A stretch of 64,000 nt of DNA. Source: Streptomyces griseoruber (GTDB taxonomy: Bacteria > Actinomycetota > Actinomycetes > Streptomycetales > Streptomycetaceae). The stretch spans positions 62,001-126,000 of the forward strand of contig NZ_KQ948781.1 of assembly GCF_001514205.1 (NCBI RefSeq), written 5' to 3'. The translations under genes were made by a program, and so were the position numbers. The notes beneath the pieces are model-generated. The model saw only the letters and a program-made list of their open reading frames with translations, was not told the DNA's origin and ran no database searches. Positions within the stretch are counted from its first letter, which is position 1, and each line of letters opens with the position of its first letter. Below are positions 44,575-52,963 of the stretch, in pieces.

Positions 44575-45150
44575 ATGGCCGCCATGTCGATCACCACCGA
44601 GTTCCTCAGACGGCCTCTCATGACCGGTGCCATAGCGGCCAGTTCACGACAGCTGGCGCACGCGATGACCGAAGGCATCGATCTGGAGAGGGCCCGGACC
44701 GTTGTCGAACTCGGCCCGGGAACCGGGGCGTTCACCGACGCGATCCTCGCCCGGCTCGCGCCCGACGCACGACTCGTGGCGATCGAGCTCAACCCGGTGC
44801 TCGCGGCACGGCTGTCGGTCACCCGGCGCGACACACGGCTGACCGTGATACGGGGTTCGGCCGCCGAGGTGGCCGAGACGGTGGGCGGACCCGTCGAGGC
44901 GGTGGTCTCCGGGCTGCCGTGGACGGTCATGCCACGGGAACTGCGCGGGCACATCCTGGACGCCGTGACCGCAGTCCTCACGCCCGGCGGCCGTTTCACC
45001 ACCTTCGCCTATCTGCACGCGGCCTGGACTCCGCCCGCCCGCGACCTCACCGCCGAACTCGCCTGCCGCTTCGACCGGCTGGAACGCTCGAAGGCGGTGT
45101 GGGCGAACCTCCCGCCCGCCTTCGTGCACCGAGCCACCCAGAAGCATTGA
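44575..45150 (+). CDS. class I SAM methyltransferase, phospholipid N-methyltransferase-like
   Basis: A 191-residue methyltransferase. Motif I is VVELGPGTGAFTDAIL, the acidic strand end is LVAIELNPVLAARL, and the motif IV region is VEAVVSGLPWTVMPRELR. The LGPGTG...GLPW pattern matches the COG3963 group (phospholipid N-methyltransferase and rRNA-dimethylase relatives). It would act on membrane lipid head groups if that holds. ATG 44575 and ATG 44584 are both possible. It is divergent from the kinase at 43153-44454. Confidence 0.82.
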   Translation: MAAMSITTEFLRRPLMTGAIAASSRQLAHAMTEGIDLERARTVVELGPGTGAFTDAILARLAPDARLVAIELNPVLAARLSVTRRDTRLTVIRGSAAEVAETVGGPVEAVVSGLPWTVMPRELRGHILDAVTAVLTPGGRFTTFAYLHAAWTPPARDLTAELACRFDRLERSKAVWANLPPAFVHRATQKH

Positions 45151-45192
45151 CCGCGAGGGCGAGGGCCTCGGCCGGGAAGGCCCAGGCCCTGA

Positions 45193-45372
45193 CTCGGTTT
45201 CACCGACCGCGCGGTCAACCGCCGTATCGCAGCTCTCCAGATCGCCCCGCCGCCAGGGCTGTGGTTACGGGCGGCGCCCATTCTGGCTCTCGGCGCCCTC
45301 ACCGCGCTGGGTGCCGCCGATGCCACCGGCGACCTGTTCCGGCTGCTGGAGCCGATCCTCGCTCGTGGGTGA
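45193..45372 (+). pseudogene. short C-terminal remnant, possibly M56-like membrane protein
   Basis: About 59 residues with host codon use (NRRIAALQIAPPPGLWLRAA, then GALTALGAADATGDLFRLLE) end at TGA 45372. The order, a charged segment, one hydrophobic helix and an amphipathic end, resembles the C-terminus of M56-type proteases. No start or upstream part is present. The assignment is weak. Confidence 0.3.
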
Positions 45373-45422
45373 TCACTCGGCGGACAGAGTGATCCTCGTG
45401 GTCGACCACCGCTCCGAGGCGG

Positions 45423-46355
45423 TCATGGACCTTCCTCGCCCTGGGCGACCTCGACCTCGTGGTGGAAGTCGACGACGCCGGCTGTTCCGGCGGCGACGGA
45501 CAGGACCGTGCAGGCCACGAGGAGGAAGGCGGTGCGGCGGGTGGTGCGCGAGCGCTTCTCGGAGGGGGCGAGGAGGGCGGCGACGCGTTGCGGCACCGGG
45601 CCGGTCGTCGCCGCGGGTGCGAAGTCGGGACGCGTGGACGGGGAGGCGTGGCCGGCCAGGGCTGCGCGGGCGATGGCCGTGGCGATCAGGCGTCGGTCTC
45701 CGGTGACCTCCGCGGCGGCCTCGTCGGCGGCCCGCTCGGCGGCGAGCCGGACGGTGTCTCGGGCGGCGCGAAGAGCGGGGTGGCAGTGGGCGGCGATCTC
45801 GGCGGCTGCCAGGAAGTAGTGGTGGCCGGCCTGGTTGTGGGCGCGCTCGTGGGCGAAGAGGGCCTCGCGCTCGGCGGGTCCCAGGCTGCGCAGCATGGCG
45901 GTGGTGACGACGATGCGGTGGGGCCGTCCGGGCAGCGCGTACGCGTCCGGATCGGGCGAGTCGATCACGCACAGGTCACCGGCGGCGGGGCGGCGGTCGG
46001 CCTGTGTGCGGGCGGTACGGAAGGCGCGGGTCTGCCGGAAGGCCGAGCGCACGAGGGTCCAGACGCTGACGGTGAGCACTCCGGTGGCCGCCGCGGCGGC
46101 GGGGAGGACGAGGTAGTCCGAGGGGGTTCGCAGGGGGTGGATGAGTTCACCGAGGGCGGCGAAGGCGGGGAGCTTGAGCAGCCCGGTCAGGACCAGGGCG
46201 CCGAGGGCGGCCACGCAGGCCCCCGCCAGTGCCAGGACCGAGGCGGTGAGGACCCACAGCGCGGTGGCGGGGGCCAGGCGATCGAGTGTCCGGCGGGCCA
46301 GCGTCGGCGCAAGGAAGGGCAGAACCAGCGGTAGGAGCAGCAGGGCGGTCATCAC
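45423..46355 (-). CDS. M56-family membrane metalloprotease (BlaR1/MecR1-like, no sensor domain)
   Basis: A 310-residue protein with about four membrane segments and a zinc-protease motif, FAHERAHNQAGHHYF (HExxH variant HERAH), with a downstream AADEAAAEV that supplies the third ligand. PGRPHRIVVTTAMLRSLGPA precedes the motif, as in the family. There is no penicillin-binding sensor. It overlaps the BlaI-type gene by four bases, and these pairs act as protease plus repressor: the protease cleaves the repressor on a membrane signal. Confidence 0.9.
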   Translation of the reverse strand: MMTALLLLPLVLPFLAPTLARRTLDRLAPATALWVLTASVLALAGACVAALGALVLTGLLKLPAFAALGELIHPLRTPSDYLVLPAAAAATGVLTVSVWTLVRSAFRQTRAFRTARTQADRRPAAGDLCVIDSPDPDAYALPGRPHRIVVTTAMLRSLGPAEREALFAHERAHNQAGHHYFLAAAEIAAHCHPALRAARDTVRLAAERAADEAAAEVTGDRRLIATAIARAALAGHASPSTRPDFAPAATTGPVPQRVAALLAPSEKRSRTTRRTAFLLVACTVLSVAAGTAGVVDFHHEVEVAQGEEGP

Positions 46356-46720
46356 TCGTCACCCTCCAGGAGCCGGCGCAGGAGTTGCTCGTCGCCGGGG
46401 TTGAGCTGGGCGACGAAGCGGGCCAGGACCGTCTCCCGGTCGGTGTCCCGGTCGAGTTCGGTGTGCATGCGCCGGGCGGTCAGCCCGGGAGCGTCCTGCA
46501 CGGGGAAGTAGGCGTAGCCACGCCCCTGCCGCTCACGGTCGACGACACCCTTCTCGTGCAGACGCGTCAGTATCGTCGCCACCGTCGTCCGGGCCAGGCC
46601 GGAGCCGAGTTCGGTCTGCACACGCCCGGGTGTGAGCGGGGCTCCGGCGGCCCATAGCGCGGCCATGACGGCGGCTTCGAGCTCGCCGGCCGGCCGCCTC
46701 TCGTCCCTCGCGTCCGTCAT
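46352..46720 (-). CDS. BlaI/MecI/CopY-family repressor
   Basis: A 122-residue winged-helix repressor (GELEAAVMAALWAAGAPLTP, LARTTVATILTRLHEKGVVD, GRGYAYFPV). The C-terminal dimerisation helix is at residues ~85-120. The ATG at 46720 has GAGGAA seven bases before it. Two palindromes containing GTCTAC/GTAGAC lie just upstream at 46745-46781, typical of BlaI-type operators. They sit between this gene and the divergent DedA gene, so the repressor probably controls itself and perhaps the DedA-PAP2 operon. Confidence 0.93.
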   Translation of the reverse strand: MTDARDERRPAGELEAAVMAALWAAGAPLTPGRVQTELGSGLARTTVATILTRLHEKGVVDRERQGRGYAYFPVQDAPGLTARRMHTELDRDTDRETVLARFVAQLNPGDEQLLRRLLEGDE

Positions 46721-46744
46721 GGGAACGTTCCTCATTCCGCCATC

Positions 46745-46762
46745 GTCTACAGTTCAGTAGAC
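46745..46762. promoter_or_regulatory. BlaI-type operator 1
   Basis: GTCTAC-N6-GTAGAC, an 18-bp palindrome 25 bp upstream of the BlaI-type start codon. The TAC/GTA half sites match the BlaI/MecI operator style. One base separates it from operator 2. Confidence 0.8.
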
Positions 46763-46763
46763 C

Positions 46764-46781
46764 GTCTACAAGATTGTAGTC
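46764..46781. promoter_or_regulatory. BlaI-type operator 2
   Basis: GTCTACAAGATTGTAGTC contains the perfect 14-bp palindrome CTACAA-GA-TTGTAG. Together with operator 1 it gives two sites centred 19 bp apart, about two helical turns, between the divergent repressor and DedA genes. Confidence 0.85.
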
Positions 46782-46855
46782 AGTCGCTGGATGCCGCCAT
46801 GCCGCCGTGCTGCCGCGTCCGACAGTCCGGAAGAACGATGAAGGGGCTCCCGACG

Positions 46856-47524
46856 ATGACCACAGCCATGCACCTATCGTCGCAGCTCGCCGTCAATGTG
46901 CTGGACGCCCGGTCGCTGCTGTCCGCGTTCGGCGTGCTGGGCGTGGGCGTGGTGCTGTTCGCCGAGACCGGCCTGCTGATCGGCTTCTTCCTACCGGGCG
47001 ACTCACTGCTGTTCACGGCCGGTCTGCTGTGCACCGGCACCGCCGACCGCGGCCTGAAACTCTCCCTCGCCCCGCTCCTGATCGCCGCGGCGGTGGGCGC
47101 GCTGGCGGGCGCACAGTGCGGATACCTCCTGGGCCGAAGAGCGGGCGGTACCCTCCTCGCCCGCAGCCGCTCGGCCCGCCTGCACGAGGGCGCGAAACGC
47201 GCCGAGGAACTGCTGGAGCGCTACGGACACGCGAAGGCGATCGTCCTGGCCCGCTTCGTGCCGGTGGTGCGCACGGTCCTGAACCCGATGGCCGGCGCCC
47301 TGCGCGTGCCCGTGCGGACGTTCACCCTGTGGCAGGTGACCGGCGGGCTGGTGTGGAGCCTGGGTCTCACCCTGGCGGGCTACGCGCTGGGCTCCTCCGT
47401 ACCCGACGTGGACCGGTATCTGCTGCCGATCGTCGCGGTGATCGTGGCCCTGTCGCTGATCCCGGTCGCCTCCGAGGTGTACCGCTCGCGCCGGGATGCC
47501 AAGGCGAAGGCGGCACGCGGATGA
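46856..47524 (+). CDS. DedA-family membrane protein
   Basis: A 222-residue DedA protein. The reentrant-loop motifs are seen: FAETGLLIGFFLPGDSLLFT near residue 36 and later ARFVPVVRTVLNPMAGALRV followed by the final helices. DedA proteins help move lipid carriers such as undecaprenyl phosphate or phospholipids across the membrane. A start at ATG 46856 is chosen (AAGGGG before it); ATG 46838 is possible. It is the first gene of a run DedA-PAP2-PAP2-regulator-kinase with overlapping stops and starts. Confidence 0.92.
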   Translation: MTTAMHLSSQLAVNVLDARSLLSAFGVLGVGVVLFAETGLLIGFFLPGDSLLFTAGLLCTGTADRGLKLSLAPLLIAAAVGALAGAQCGYLLGRRAGGTLLARSRSARLHEGAKRAEELLERYGHAKAIVLARFVPVVRTVLNPMAGALRVPVRTFTLWQVTGGLVWSLGLTLAGYALGSSVPDVDRYLLPIVAVIVALSLIPVASEVYRSRRDAKAKAARG

Positions 47525-48129
47525 TCCTCGCCTTCAACGGCTCGTCGGTCGACGGCTCGGCCTACACAAACGTGGTGAACCTCGCCCGGCACGCTCCCGC
47601 ATGGCTGGACGACACCGTGTCGGCGTGGTCGACGTACGGGCTCGCCCTGTTCGCGGTCCTCATGGCCGTCGGCTGGTGGCGCGCCCGGCGGCTGGGCGCC
47701 ACCGCGTCGGTGACCGCGCTCGCCGTGCCGTTCGTCGTGGTCGTCGCCTACGGGGTGGACGCAGCGCTGAAGCTGCTGGTGCGCGAGAACCGGCCTTGCC
47801 GGAGCCTGCGGGTGGCCACGCTGGAGGCGTGTCCGGCGCCCGGCGACTGGTCCTTCCCCAGCAACCACGCGGCCATCGCCGCCGCGGCGGCCGTCGCCCT
47901 GCTGTTCGTCTCCCGCCGACTCGGCGCGGTAGCCGCGCCGGCCGCCGGGGCGATGGCGGCCGCGCGGATCTGGGTCGGCGCGCACTACCCCCACGACGTG
48001 TTGGCAGGGGTCGTGGTGGGCGCTCTGGCCGCTCTGCTCGTCATGTCGGCACTGCGCAGGCATGTGCAGGCCCTGGCCCTGCGGCTCACGGCGACCCGCC
48101 TGCGGCCGCTGCTGGTCATGCCCTCATGA
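47521..48129 (+). CDS. PAP2-family phosphatase (undecaprenyl-PP phosphatase type)
   Basis: A 202-residue, six-helix membrane protein with the three PAP2 motifs: KLLVRENRP (KxxxxxxRP), FPSNH (PSGH variant) and ARIWVGAHYPHDV (the RxxxxxHxxxD type). It probably removes a phosphate from a lipid pyrophosphate such as undecaprenyl pyrophosphate on the outer face. Its ATG overlaps the DedA stop, and its stop overlaps the start of the next PAP2 gene, so all three are translated together. Confidence 0.92.
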   Translation: MILAFNGSSVDGSAYTNVVNLARHAPAWLDDTVSAWSTYGLALFAVLMAVGWWRARRLGATASVTALAVPFVVVVAYGVDAALKLLVRENRPCRSLRVATLEACPAPGDWSFPSNHAAIAAAAAVALLFVSRRLGAVAAPAAGAMAAARIWVGAHYPHDVLAGVVVGALAALLVMSALRRHVQALALRLTATRLRPLLVMPS

Positions 48130-48935
48130 AGCGCGCTGACGTCGCCGAACTGGCCGGCAGCTGCGGACTCGGCGCCTGGACGGCGTTCGGCGTACTGACC
48201 ATGGTCGTGGTGGGCCGCGACGGCATACCGCTGTTCGCGGACGCCGACCTTCTCTCGTGGTCCGTCGGTCACCGGCCGGACGTGGCGGTGGCGTTCGCCC
48301 GCGGACTGACCGCCACCGGGACGGGCGTCGTCCCGTTCGCACTGGCCGCGCTGGCCGGAATCATCGCGGGACGCACCCTCCGCCGGCGCGCGCTCGCCGC
48401 CGCGCTCTGCCTGGCCTGCCTCGGGGCGGGCCAGGCACTGCGGTACGCGGTGATGACGCTCGTCGCCCGGCCTCGGCCACCCCTGTCGGACTGGGCGACG
48501 CATGCCTCGGGATCGGCGTTCCCGTCCGGTCACACCACCACAGCGGCCCTCACCGCGGGCCTGCTGATCATCGCGGTCCACATACGTGGCTCGCGTGGCA
48601 GGACGGTGCTCGCCCTGGTCATAGGCGGCTGGGGTGCGCTGGTCGGGCTGACCCGCGTCTACCTCGGGGTGCACTGGTTCACCGACGTGGTCGGCGGCTG
48701 GCTGTTCGCCCTCGGCTGGCTGGGGGTATGCCTGTGCGCCGCGGCCTGGTGGCTGCCCGAGCGGTTGACTCTCGGCATGACAGACACGGACACAGCGCGC
48801 GGGACAACAGAACCGATGGGCGCGGCAGGAGGCCGAACGGGCCCGGCACGAGAGCAGACGGACGTGGCACGAGAGCAGAGGGAGGACCATGCGCCAGACG
48901 ATCCTGGTCGTCGAGGACGATCACGCCCTGCGTGA
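48126..48935 (+). CDS. PAP2-family phosphatase with disordered tail
   Basis: A 269-residue PAP2 protein. The motifs are ARPRPPLSDW, FPSGHTTTAAL and TRVYLGVHWFTDVVGGWLF (canonical SRxxxxxHxxxD-like). The last ~60 residues are hydrophilic and repetitive (REQTDVAREQRED) and overlap the response-regulator start by 47 bases, so the tail may have grown by loss of a stop codon. It is closer to classical lipid phosphatases than its neighbour. It starts at ATG 48126, overlapping the previous stop. Confidence 0.9.
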   Translation: MKRADVAELAGSCGLGAWTAFGVLTMVVVGRDGIPLFADADLLSWSVGHRPDVAVAFARGLTATGTGVVPFALAALAGIIAGRTLRRRALAAALCLACLGAGQALRYAVMTLVARPRPPLSDWATHASGSAFPSGHTTTAALTAGLLIIAVHIRGSRGRTVLALVIGGWGALVGLTRVYLGVHWFTDVVGGWLFALGWLGVCLCAAAWWLPERLTLGMTDTDTARGTTEPMGAAGGRTGPAREQTDVAREQREDHAPDDPGRRGRSRPA

Positions 48936-49551
48936 CGTGCTGATGCGCGGACTGCGCGACGAGGACTTCGACCCCGTCCCCGCGCCGGACGGCGCCACCG
49001 CGCTGCGGCTGGCCACCCCCGACATCTCCGCCGCCGTACTCGACGTCGGACTGCCCGACGCCGACGGACGGGACGTGTGCCAGGCGATGCGCGCGAACGG
49101 ATTCCTCTCCCCCGTCATCTTCCTGACCGCCCATCACCGGCTGACCGACCGGCTGTCCGGGTTCTCGGCCGGCGGCGACGACTACCTGCCCAAGCCCTTC
49201 CACCTCGCCGAACTCGCCGCCCGCCTGCGGGCAGCCCTCAAACGGGCCGCGCCGCCGCCTGCCGCCACAGCAGGAGACCTGGCACTGGACGCCGTCCGGC
49301 ACGTGGTGAGCGTGCGGGGCACCCGAGTCGATCTGACGCCGACGGAGTTCCGTCTCCTGGCCGCGCTCATGGCGGCTTCCGGCGACATCGTGCGCCGCCG
49401 CGAGCTGGTCCGGGCGGGCTGGCCCGAAGGCGCCCGAGTACACGACAACACCCTCGACCAGTACCTGACCCGACTGCGCCGCAAGCTGCGCGAGGCGGGC
49501 AGCGACCGGACGATCGGCACGGCCCGCGGGATCGGCCACCGCCTGTCATGA
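48889..49551 (+). CDS. OmpR/PhoP-class response regulator
   Basis: A 220-residue regulator: receiver (VEDDHALRD, Asp in AAVLDVGLPDADG, FLTAHH, DYLPKPF) and an OmpR-type winged helix (VDLTPTEFRLLAALMAASGD, NTLDQYLTRLRRKLREAG, GIGHRLS). A strong ribosome site GAGGGAGG precedes ATG 48889. It is coupled to the kinase at 49548. It is the only OmpR-class regulator in the window and the best candidate to bind the 11-nt direct repeats upstream of the three DUF347 genes. Confidence 0.94.
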   Translation: MRQTILVVEDDHALRDVLMRGLRDEDFDPVPAPDGATALRLATPDISAAVLDVGLPDADGRDVCQAMRANGFLSPVIFLTAHHRLTDRLSGFSAGGDDYLPKPFHLAELAARLRAALKRAAPPPAATAGDLALDAVRHVVSVRGTRVDLTPTEFRLLAALMAASGDIVRRRELVRAGWPEGARVHDNTLDQYLTRLRRKLREAGSDRTIGTARGIGHRLS

Positions 49552-50927
49552 GCGGGATCCGCCACCGGCTGCGGCCCGCCGTGACCGCCTTCCTCCACCG
49601 TCTGGCACCCCGCACTCTGCGCGGCCGGCTGTCCCTGGTGGCCGTCACCACGGCCGCGCTGCTGATGCTGGTCCTCACCGTCGCCTTCAACGCCGTGGCC
49701 GAGCACCGCCTCCAGCACCAGGCGGACGACGAACTGCGCACCCGCGCCGCAGCCGTCGCGACGACCATCGACACCAGCCGCAGGACGGTACGCGTCCTGG
49801 AGACCTCCAACGACGCCCTCCTCGACACCAACGTCTGGATCTACGCCGACCGACGCCTGCTGGAAGAGCCGCCGAACGCCGGCTCCCTGACCCACGTCGC
49901 CGACGCCCTCGCCGAGCGCGGCGGACGGCGGTGCGTCACCGCCGACGTCGACGGCCCCCTCAGGCTGTGCTCCCAGCCGGTACCCGCCGACAAGAGCCGG
50001 GTTCTGGTGGTCACCGCGCTCGACCTCTCCCCCTACCGGAGTTCGGCCGACACCCTGCTCATGGGGTCACTCGCCCTGGACGGCGTGATGCTCGCCTGCA
50101 CCTATGCCCTGACCCGGCTGGCGGTGGGCCGCGCGCTGCGCCCGGTCCGCACGATGACCGACCAGGCCACCCAGTGGAGCGCCGTCGCCTCCGAAGAACG
50201 CTTCGGCAGTACGCGCCACCCGGCGGAACTGGCCCGCCTCGGTACGTCGCTGGACGCCATACTGGACCGCATCCGCACACTCCTGCGACACGAGAGGCAG
50301 CTCACCGGGGAACTCTCGCACGAACTGCGTACGCCCCTGAGCCGGATCATCGCCGAACTCGACTGGTGGCAGACTCGCCCCCGAAGCGCCGACCAGACCC
50401 ACGCCACCCACAGGGTCATCGCGGACGCCGCCCAGTCCATGCGCACCATCTGCGACACTCTCCTGGACGACGCACGTGGCGGGACACCCACCGCGCCGGG
50501 CACCGCCGTGGTGTTGCCCGCGCTACGACGACTCACCGAACTGCCGGATGTGCCGGCTCACTTGACAGTCACCGCCGACGGCCCACCTGTGGTGGCCGGA
50601 ATCCCGCCCGCCCTCCTCGAACGCATCGTCAGCCCACTCCTCACCAACGCCTGCCGCTACGCCCACTCCAAGGTCGCCGTCCGCGCCCACCGCACACCCG
50701 ACGGCGTACGCGTCGAGGTCATCGACGACGGGCCCGGCGTACCGCGCCCGTTCGCCTCACGGCTCTTCGAGCCCGGTCAACGTGCGGATCCGGGCGACGG
50801 ACACCGCGGTGCCGGCCTCGGGCTGCCGCTGGCCCGACGCCTCGCCCGCTCCGCCGGCGGCGAGGTGACGTACGACCCCGAACACAGCCCCGGGGCACGA
50901 TTCGTCGTCAGCCTCCCTGCCGGGTGA
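49548..50927 (+). CDS. OmpR-partner sensor histidine kinase
   Basis: A 459-residue kinase: two membrane helices (~35-55 and ~165-190) around a ~110-residue outer domain with two Cys (RRCVTADVDGPLRLCSQP), a HAMP-like region, HisKA with His in GELSHELRTPLSRI, and an ATPase domain (SPLLTNACRYA, VEVIDDGPGVP, GAGLGLPLARRLA). Its ATG overlaps the regulator stop. The outer domain probably senses an envelope or lipid-carrier state, in keeping with the DedA/PAP2 genes in the same operon. Confidence 0.94.
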   Translation: MSGIRHRLRPAVTAFLHRLAPRTLRGRLSLVAVTTAALLMLVLTVAFNAVAEHRLQHQADDELRTRAAAVATTIDTSRRTVRVLETSNDALLDTNVWIYADRRLLEEPPNAGSLTHVADALAERGGRRCVTADVDGPLRLCSQPVPADKSRVLVVTALDLSPYRSSADTLLMGSLALDGVMLACTYALTRLAVGRALRPVRTMTDQATQWSAVASEERFGSTRHPAELARLGTSLDAILDRIRTLLRHERQLTGELSHELRTPLSRIIAELDWWQTRPRSADQTHATHRVIADAAQSMRTICDTLLDDARGGTPTAPGTAVVLPALRRLTELPDVPAHLTVTADGPPVVAGIPPALLERIVSPLLTNACRYAHSKVAVRAHRTPDGVRVEVIDDGPGVPRPFASRLFEPGQRADPGDGHRGAGLGLPLARRLARSAGGEVTYDPEHSPGARFVVSLPAG

Positions 50928-50956
50928 CATCGGCCCCGCTCTGCGGCACACGCGCC

Positions 50957-51748
50957 TCACTGCACGACGTCGTGCCGGATGTCCTTACGAGAGGCGGCCA
51001 GGTAGCCGACGAAGCCGAGGATGGCCACCGTCCAGGACAGCGTGACCGGCCCCAGGCCCAGGTCGAGTCCGCCGCGATCGTGGCCGACGGCCATCCAGTC
51101 GGCGACGGAGGCCCCGAGCGGGCGGGTGATGACGTACGCCGCCCAGAAAGCGACGACTGCGTTCAGGCCGCCCCAGCGGTGAGCGACGGCCGGAACGGCG
51201 ATCGCGGCTGCGTACAGGACGGTGGAACCCAGGTAGCCGAAGCCGATCGTGGCGGTCAGATCGCCCGCGGCGGTGCCCAGCGCGAAGGTGGCCAGCACGG
51301 CGGCCCAGTAGAAGGTCTCGCGGCGCCGGGTGTGGATGCTGTGGATGGACAGAGTGCGTTCGCTGCGATACCAGAGGACGAAGACGGCAGCCAGCGCGGC
51401 CATGAAGAACGGGGTCGAGAACGCATAGGGCACGCCGAGGCCGACATGCAGGACGTCGGCGGCCATCGTGCCGAACACGCTGACCATGACGATCGCCGTC
51501 CAGTAGACCCAGGCCACGTACCGCCGGACGGCGAACTGGACCGCCAGGGCGGCCACCAAGGCGATGCCGCCGACACCGACCGCGGGGATCGGGCCGAGCA
51601 GGTGGGCAAGCCAGTCGGAGGCCGTCTCGCCCATGCCGGTCGTGAGCACCTTGATGATCCAGAAGTAGACGGTCACCTCCGGCACCTTGCTCGCCGCGTG
51701 ACGGACGTGGCCCGCGGGCCGGTCATGAGTGAGGTGATCAGTCGACAT
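50957..51748 (-). CDS. DUF347 (COG4705) membrane protein, paralogue C
   Basis: A 263-residue membrane protein with the four DUF347 hairpins (KVPEVTVYFWIIKVLTTGMG, VYWTAIVMVSVFGTMAADVL, FYWAAVLATFALGTAAGDLT, AFWAAYVITRPLGASVADWM) and the loop RSERTLSIHSIHT, which nearly repeats paralogue B. It converges on the kinase gene, with 29 bp between stops. Upstream lies a two-unit GTTCAGG repeat (51844-51868), as for paralogues A and B. Function unknown. Confidence 0.88.
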   Translation of the reverse strand: MSTDHLTHDRPAGHVRHAASKVPEVTVYFWIIKVLTTGMGETASDWLAHLLGPIPAVGVGGIALVAALAVQFAVRRYVAWVYWTAIVMVSVFGTMAADVLHVGLGVPYAFSTPFFMAALAAVFVLWYRSERTLSIHSIHTRRRETFYWAAVLATFALGTAAGDLTATIGFGYLGSTVLYAAAIAVPAVAHRWGGLNAVVAFWAAYVITRPLGASVADWMAVGHDRGGLDLGLGPVTLSWTVAILGFVGYLAASRKDIRHDVVQ

Positions 51749-51843
51749 GGCAGGCACGATGACATGAGGCCCGGCTCTCGTCCCAGACCCCTTTGCCAGA
51801 GTTTTGGCGCTTCCGGTGCGGGAGTTGCCCGAGGCCCAGCCGG

Positions 51844-51868
51844 ACCTGAACGCGACCTGAACACAGTG
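51844..51868 (-). promoter_or_regulatory. 11-nt direct repeats upstream of DUF347 paralogue C
   Basis: On the minus strand, GTTCAGGTCGC then GTTCAGGTCCG, in exact 11-base register (plus-strand TGAAC at 51847 and 51858), about 95 bp before the start codon. Confidence 0.65.
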
Positions 51869-52402
51869 GCCGATGCACTGGTCGGCAGCGTGCGGCCGGT
51901 GGTACCAGTGGTCTGCCGGCATCGGCCTGGCGACCGTGTTCACCAGGGCCTTCGTCGCGGACGCCGAGTGCTCGCTGTATCGGTCGATGTGGTCGGCCAC
52001 GACCTGGTGGTCGCGGGCGGCGCGGGTGGTGCGCCGGTCCAGGACCTGCTCGCGAGTCAGGTCCTCGAGGACCAGGTCCCGGTCGCCGTCGTCGGCCTCC
52101 GGCTGAGGCGCGGGCGCGGTGGGTACCGGGAGGCCGGGTGGAGCGGCGCGGGGCGGGCCACCCGGCCGGGGCCGGCCCATCGACGGCGGGGTGCGCGGCC
52201 GCGGCTGTGGTTCGGGCCTTGGCAGCCACCGCCTGTCGGACCCGGACCTGCTCCCTCCCGTGCTCGCGGGCCCCACCTGGGCGGTCACGGTCTCGTGCAG
52301 CTGCCGGTCGACCGGTGAAAGGCACTCCGCCTCGGAGACTGCGTGAAGGAGTGCGGCACCCTGCGTGGGAGTGCCGCACGTCTGCGTGCGCGCTGAGGTC
52401 GG
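51869..52402. other. non-coding or decayed stretch
   Basis: No gene is well supported. On the minus strand a stretch reads RAARDHQVVADHIDRYSEHS and TKALVNTVARPMPADHWYHR, which looks like old coding sequence of an unknown protein but has no clear start or family. The rest is repetitive Gly/Pro/Arg-rich sequence. Confidence 0.35.
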
Positions 52403-52735
52403 TTATTCGGTTGAGCAGATAGCAGTCGCGATCGCTGCCTTGGACACGTTGGTGGTATTCCTGACCACCACCACCCAACGGTCCGCCTCGGGGAAGGACG
52501 ACTGCGCAACGACTCCGCCGTCTTCGGCAGTGTTGAATCCGCCACCGGTCGGCACAGTGCCGAAGGGGCACGGCGCCTCCATCCGGGCGAGTTCCCCGGG
52601 GCTGAGGCTGCGGTCCACAGACTGACGGAGGAACGGGGCCCGGGCCGCAGCGTCGGCACCGCCCTGCGCCAAGCCGAGCCCGGCCCCGACCACGAGCGTA
52701 GCCACCATTGCCAAGCCACATACGGATCGTCTCAT
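52403..52735 (-). CDS. small exported protein of unknown function
   Basis: A 110-residue protein with a clear signal peptide (MRRSVCGLAMVATLVVGAGL, cleavage near AQGGADAAA). The mature part is about 80 residues with two Cys (APCPFGTVPTGGGFNTAED, ATAICSTE) that could form a disulfide. The PCPFGTVPTGGGF pattern is seen in secreted Streptomyces proteins of unknown role. GGAGG lies six bases before ATG 52735. It is transcribed toward the DUF347 gene region. Confidence 0.75.
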   Translation of the reverse strand: MRRSVCGLAMVATLVVGAGLGLAQGGADAAARAPFLRQSVDRSLSPGELARMEAPCPFGTVPTGGGFNTAEDGGVVAQSSFPEADRWVVVVRNTTNVSKAAIATAICSTE

Positions 52736-52963
52736 TTCCACCTCCGAGTGGATTGCTGAAATGCCTGCCCATACCAGTGCCCCGGACCGGACGGGTGGGA
52801 AAACCGACTCATCCAGATGGTCCATGAGGTAAGGATTCTGCACCCCCCACGACCTCGCCGACACAGCGTGCGGGTCCGCACACGGCGCCTGCTGTCCCGA
52901 AAAAAATGCACCTTTGCCATTCTCGTGCGTGCTCCTCCCAATCCCCTGTCGAAAGGTGACCTC

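Noticed and set aside
50957..52288. A 443-residue version of DUF347 paralogue C with a long N-terminal extension
   Set aside because: The extension is Pro/Arg-rich and the conserved repeats begin just after the ATG at 51748; the direct repeats at 51844-51868 would lie inside the coding region.
49931..52318. A 795-codon open frame on the plus strand
   Set aside because: It overlaps the histidine kinase in another frame and runs antisense to DUF347 paralogue C; Arg/Pro-rich shadow with no domain.
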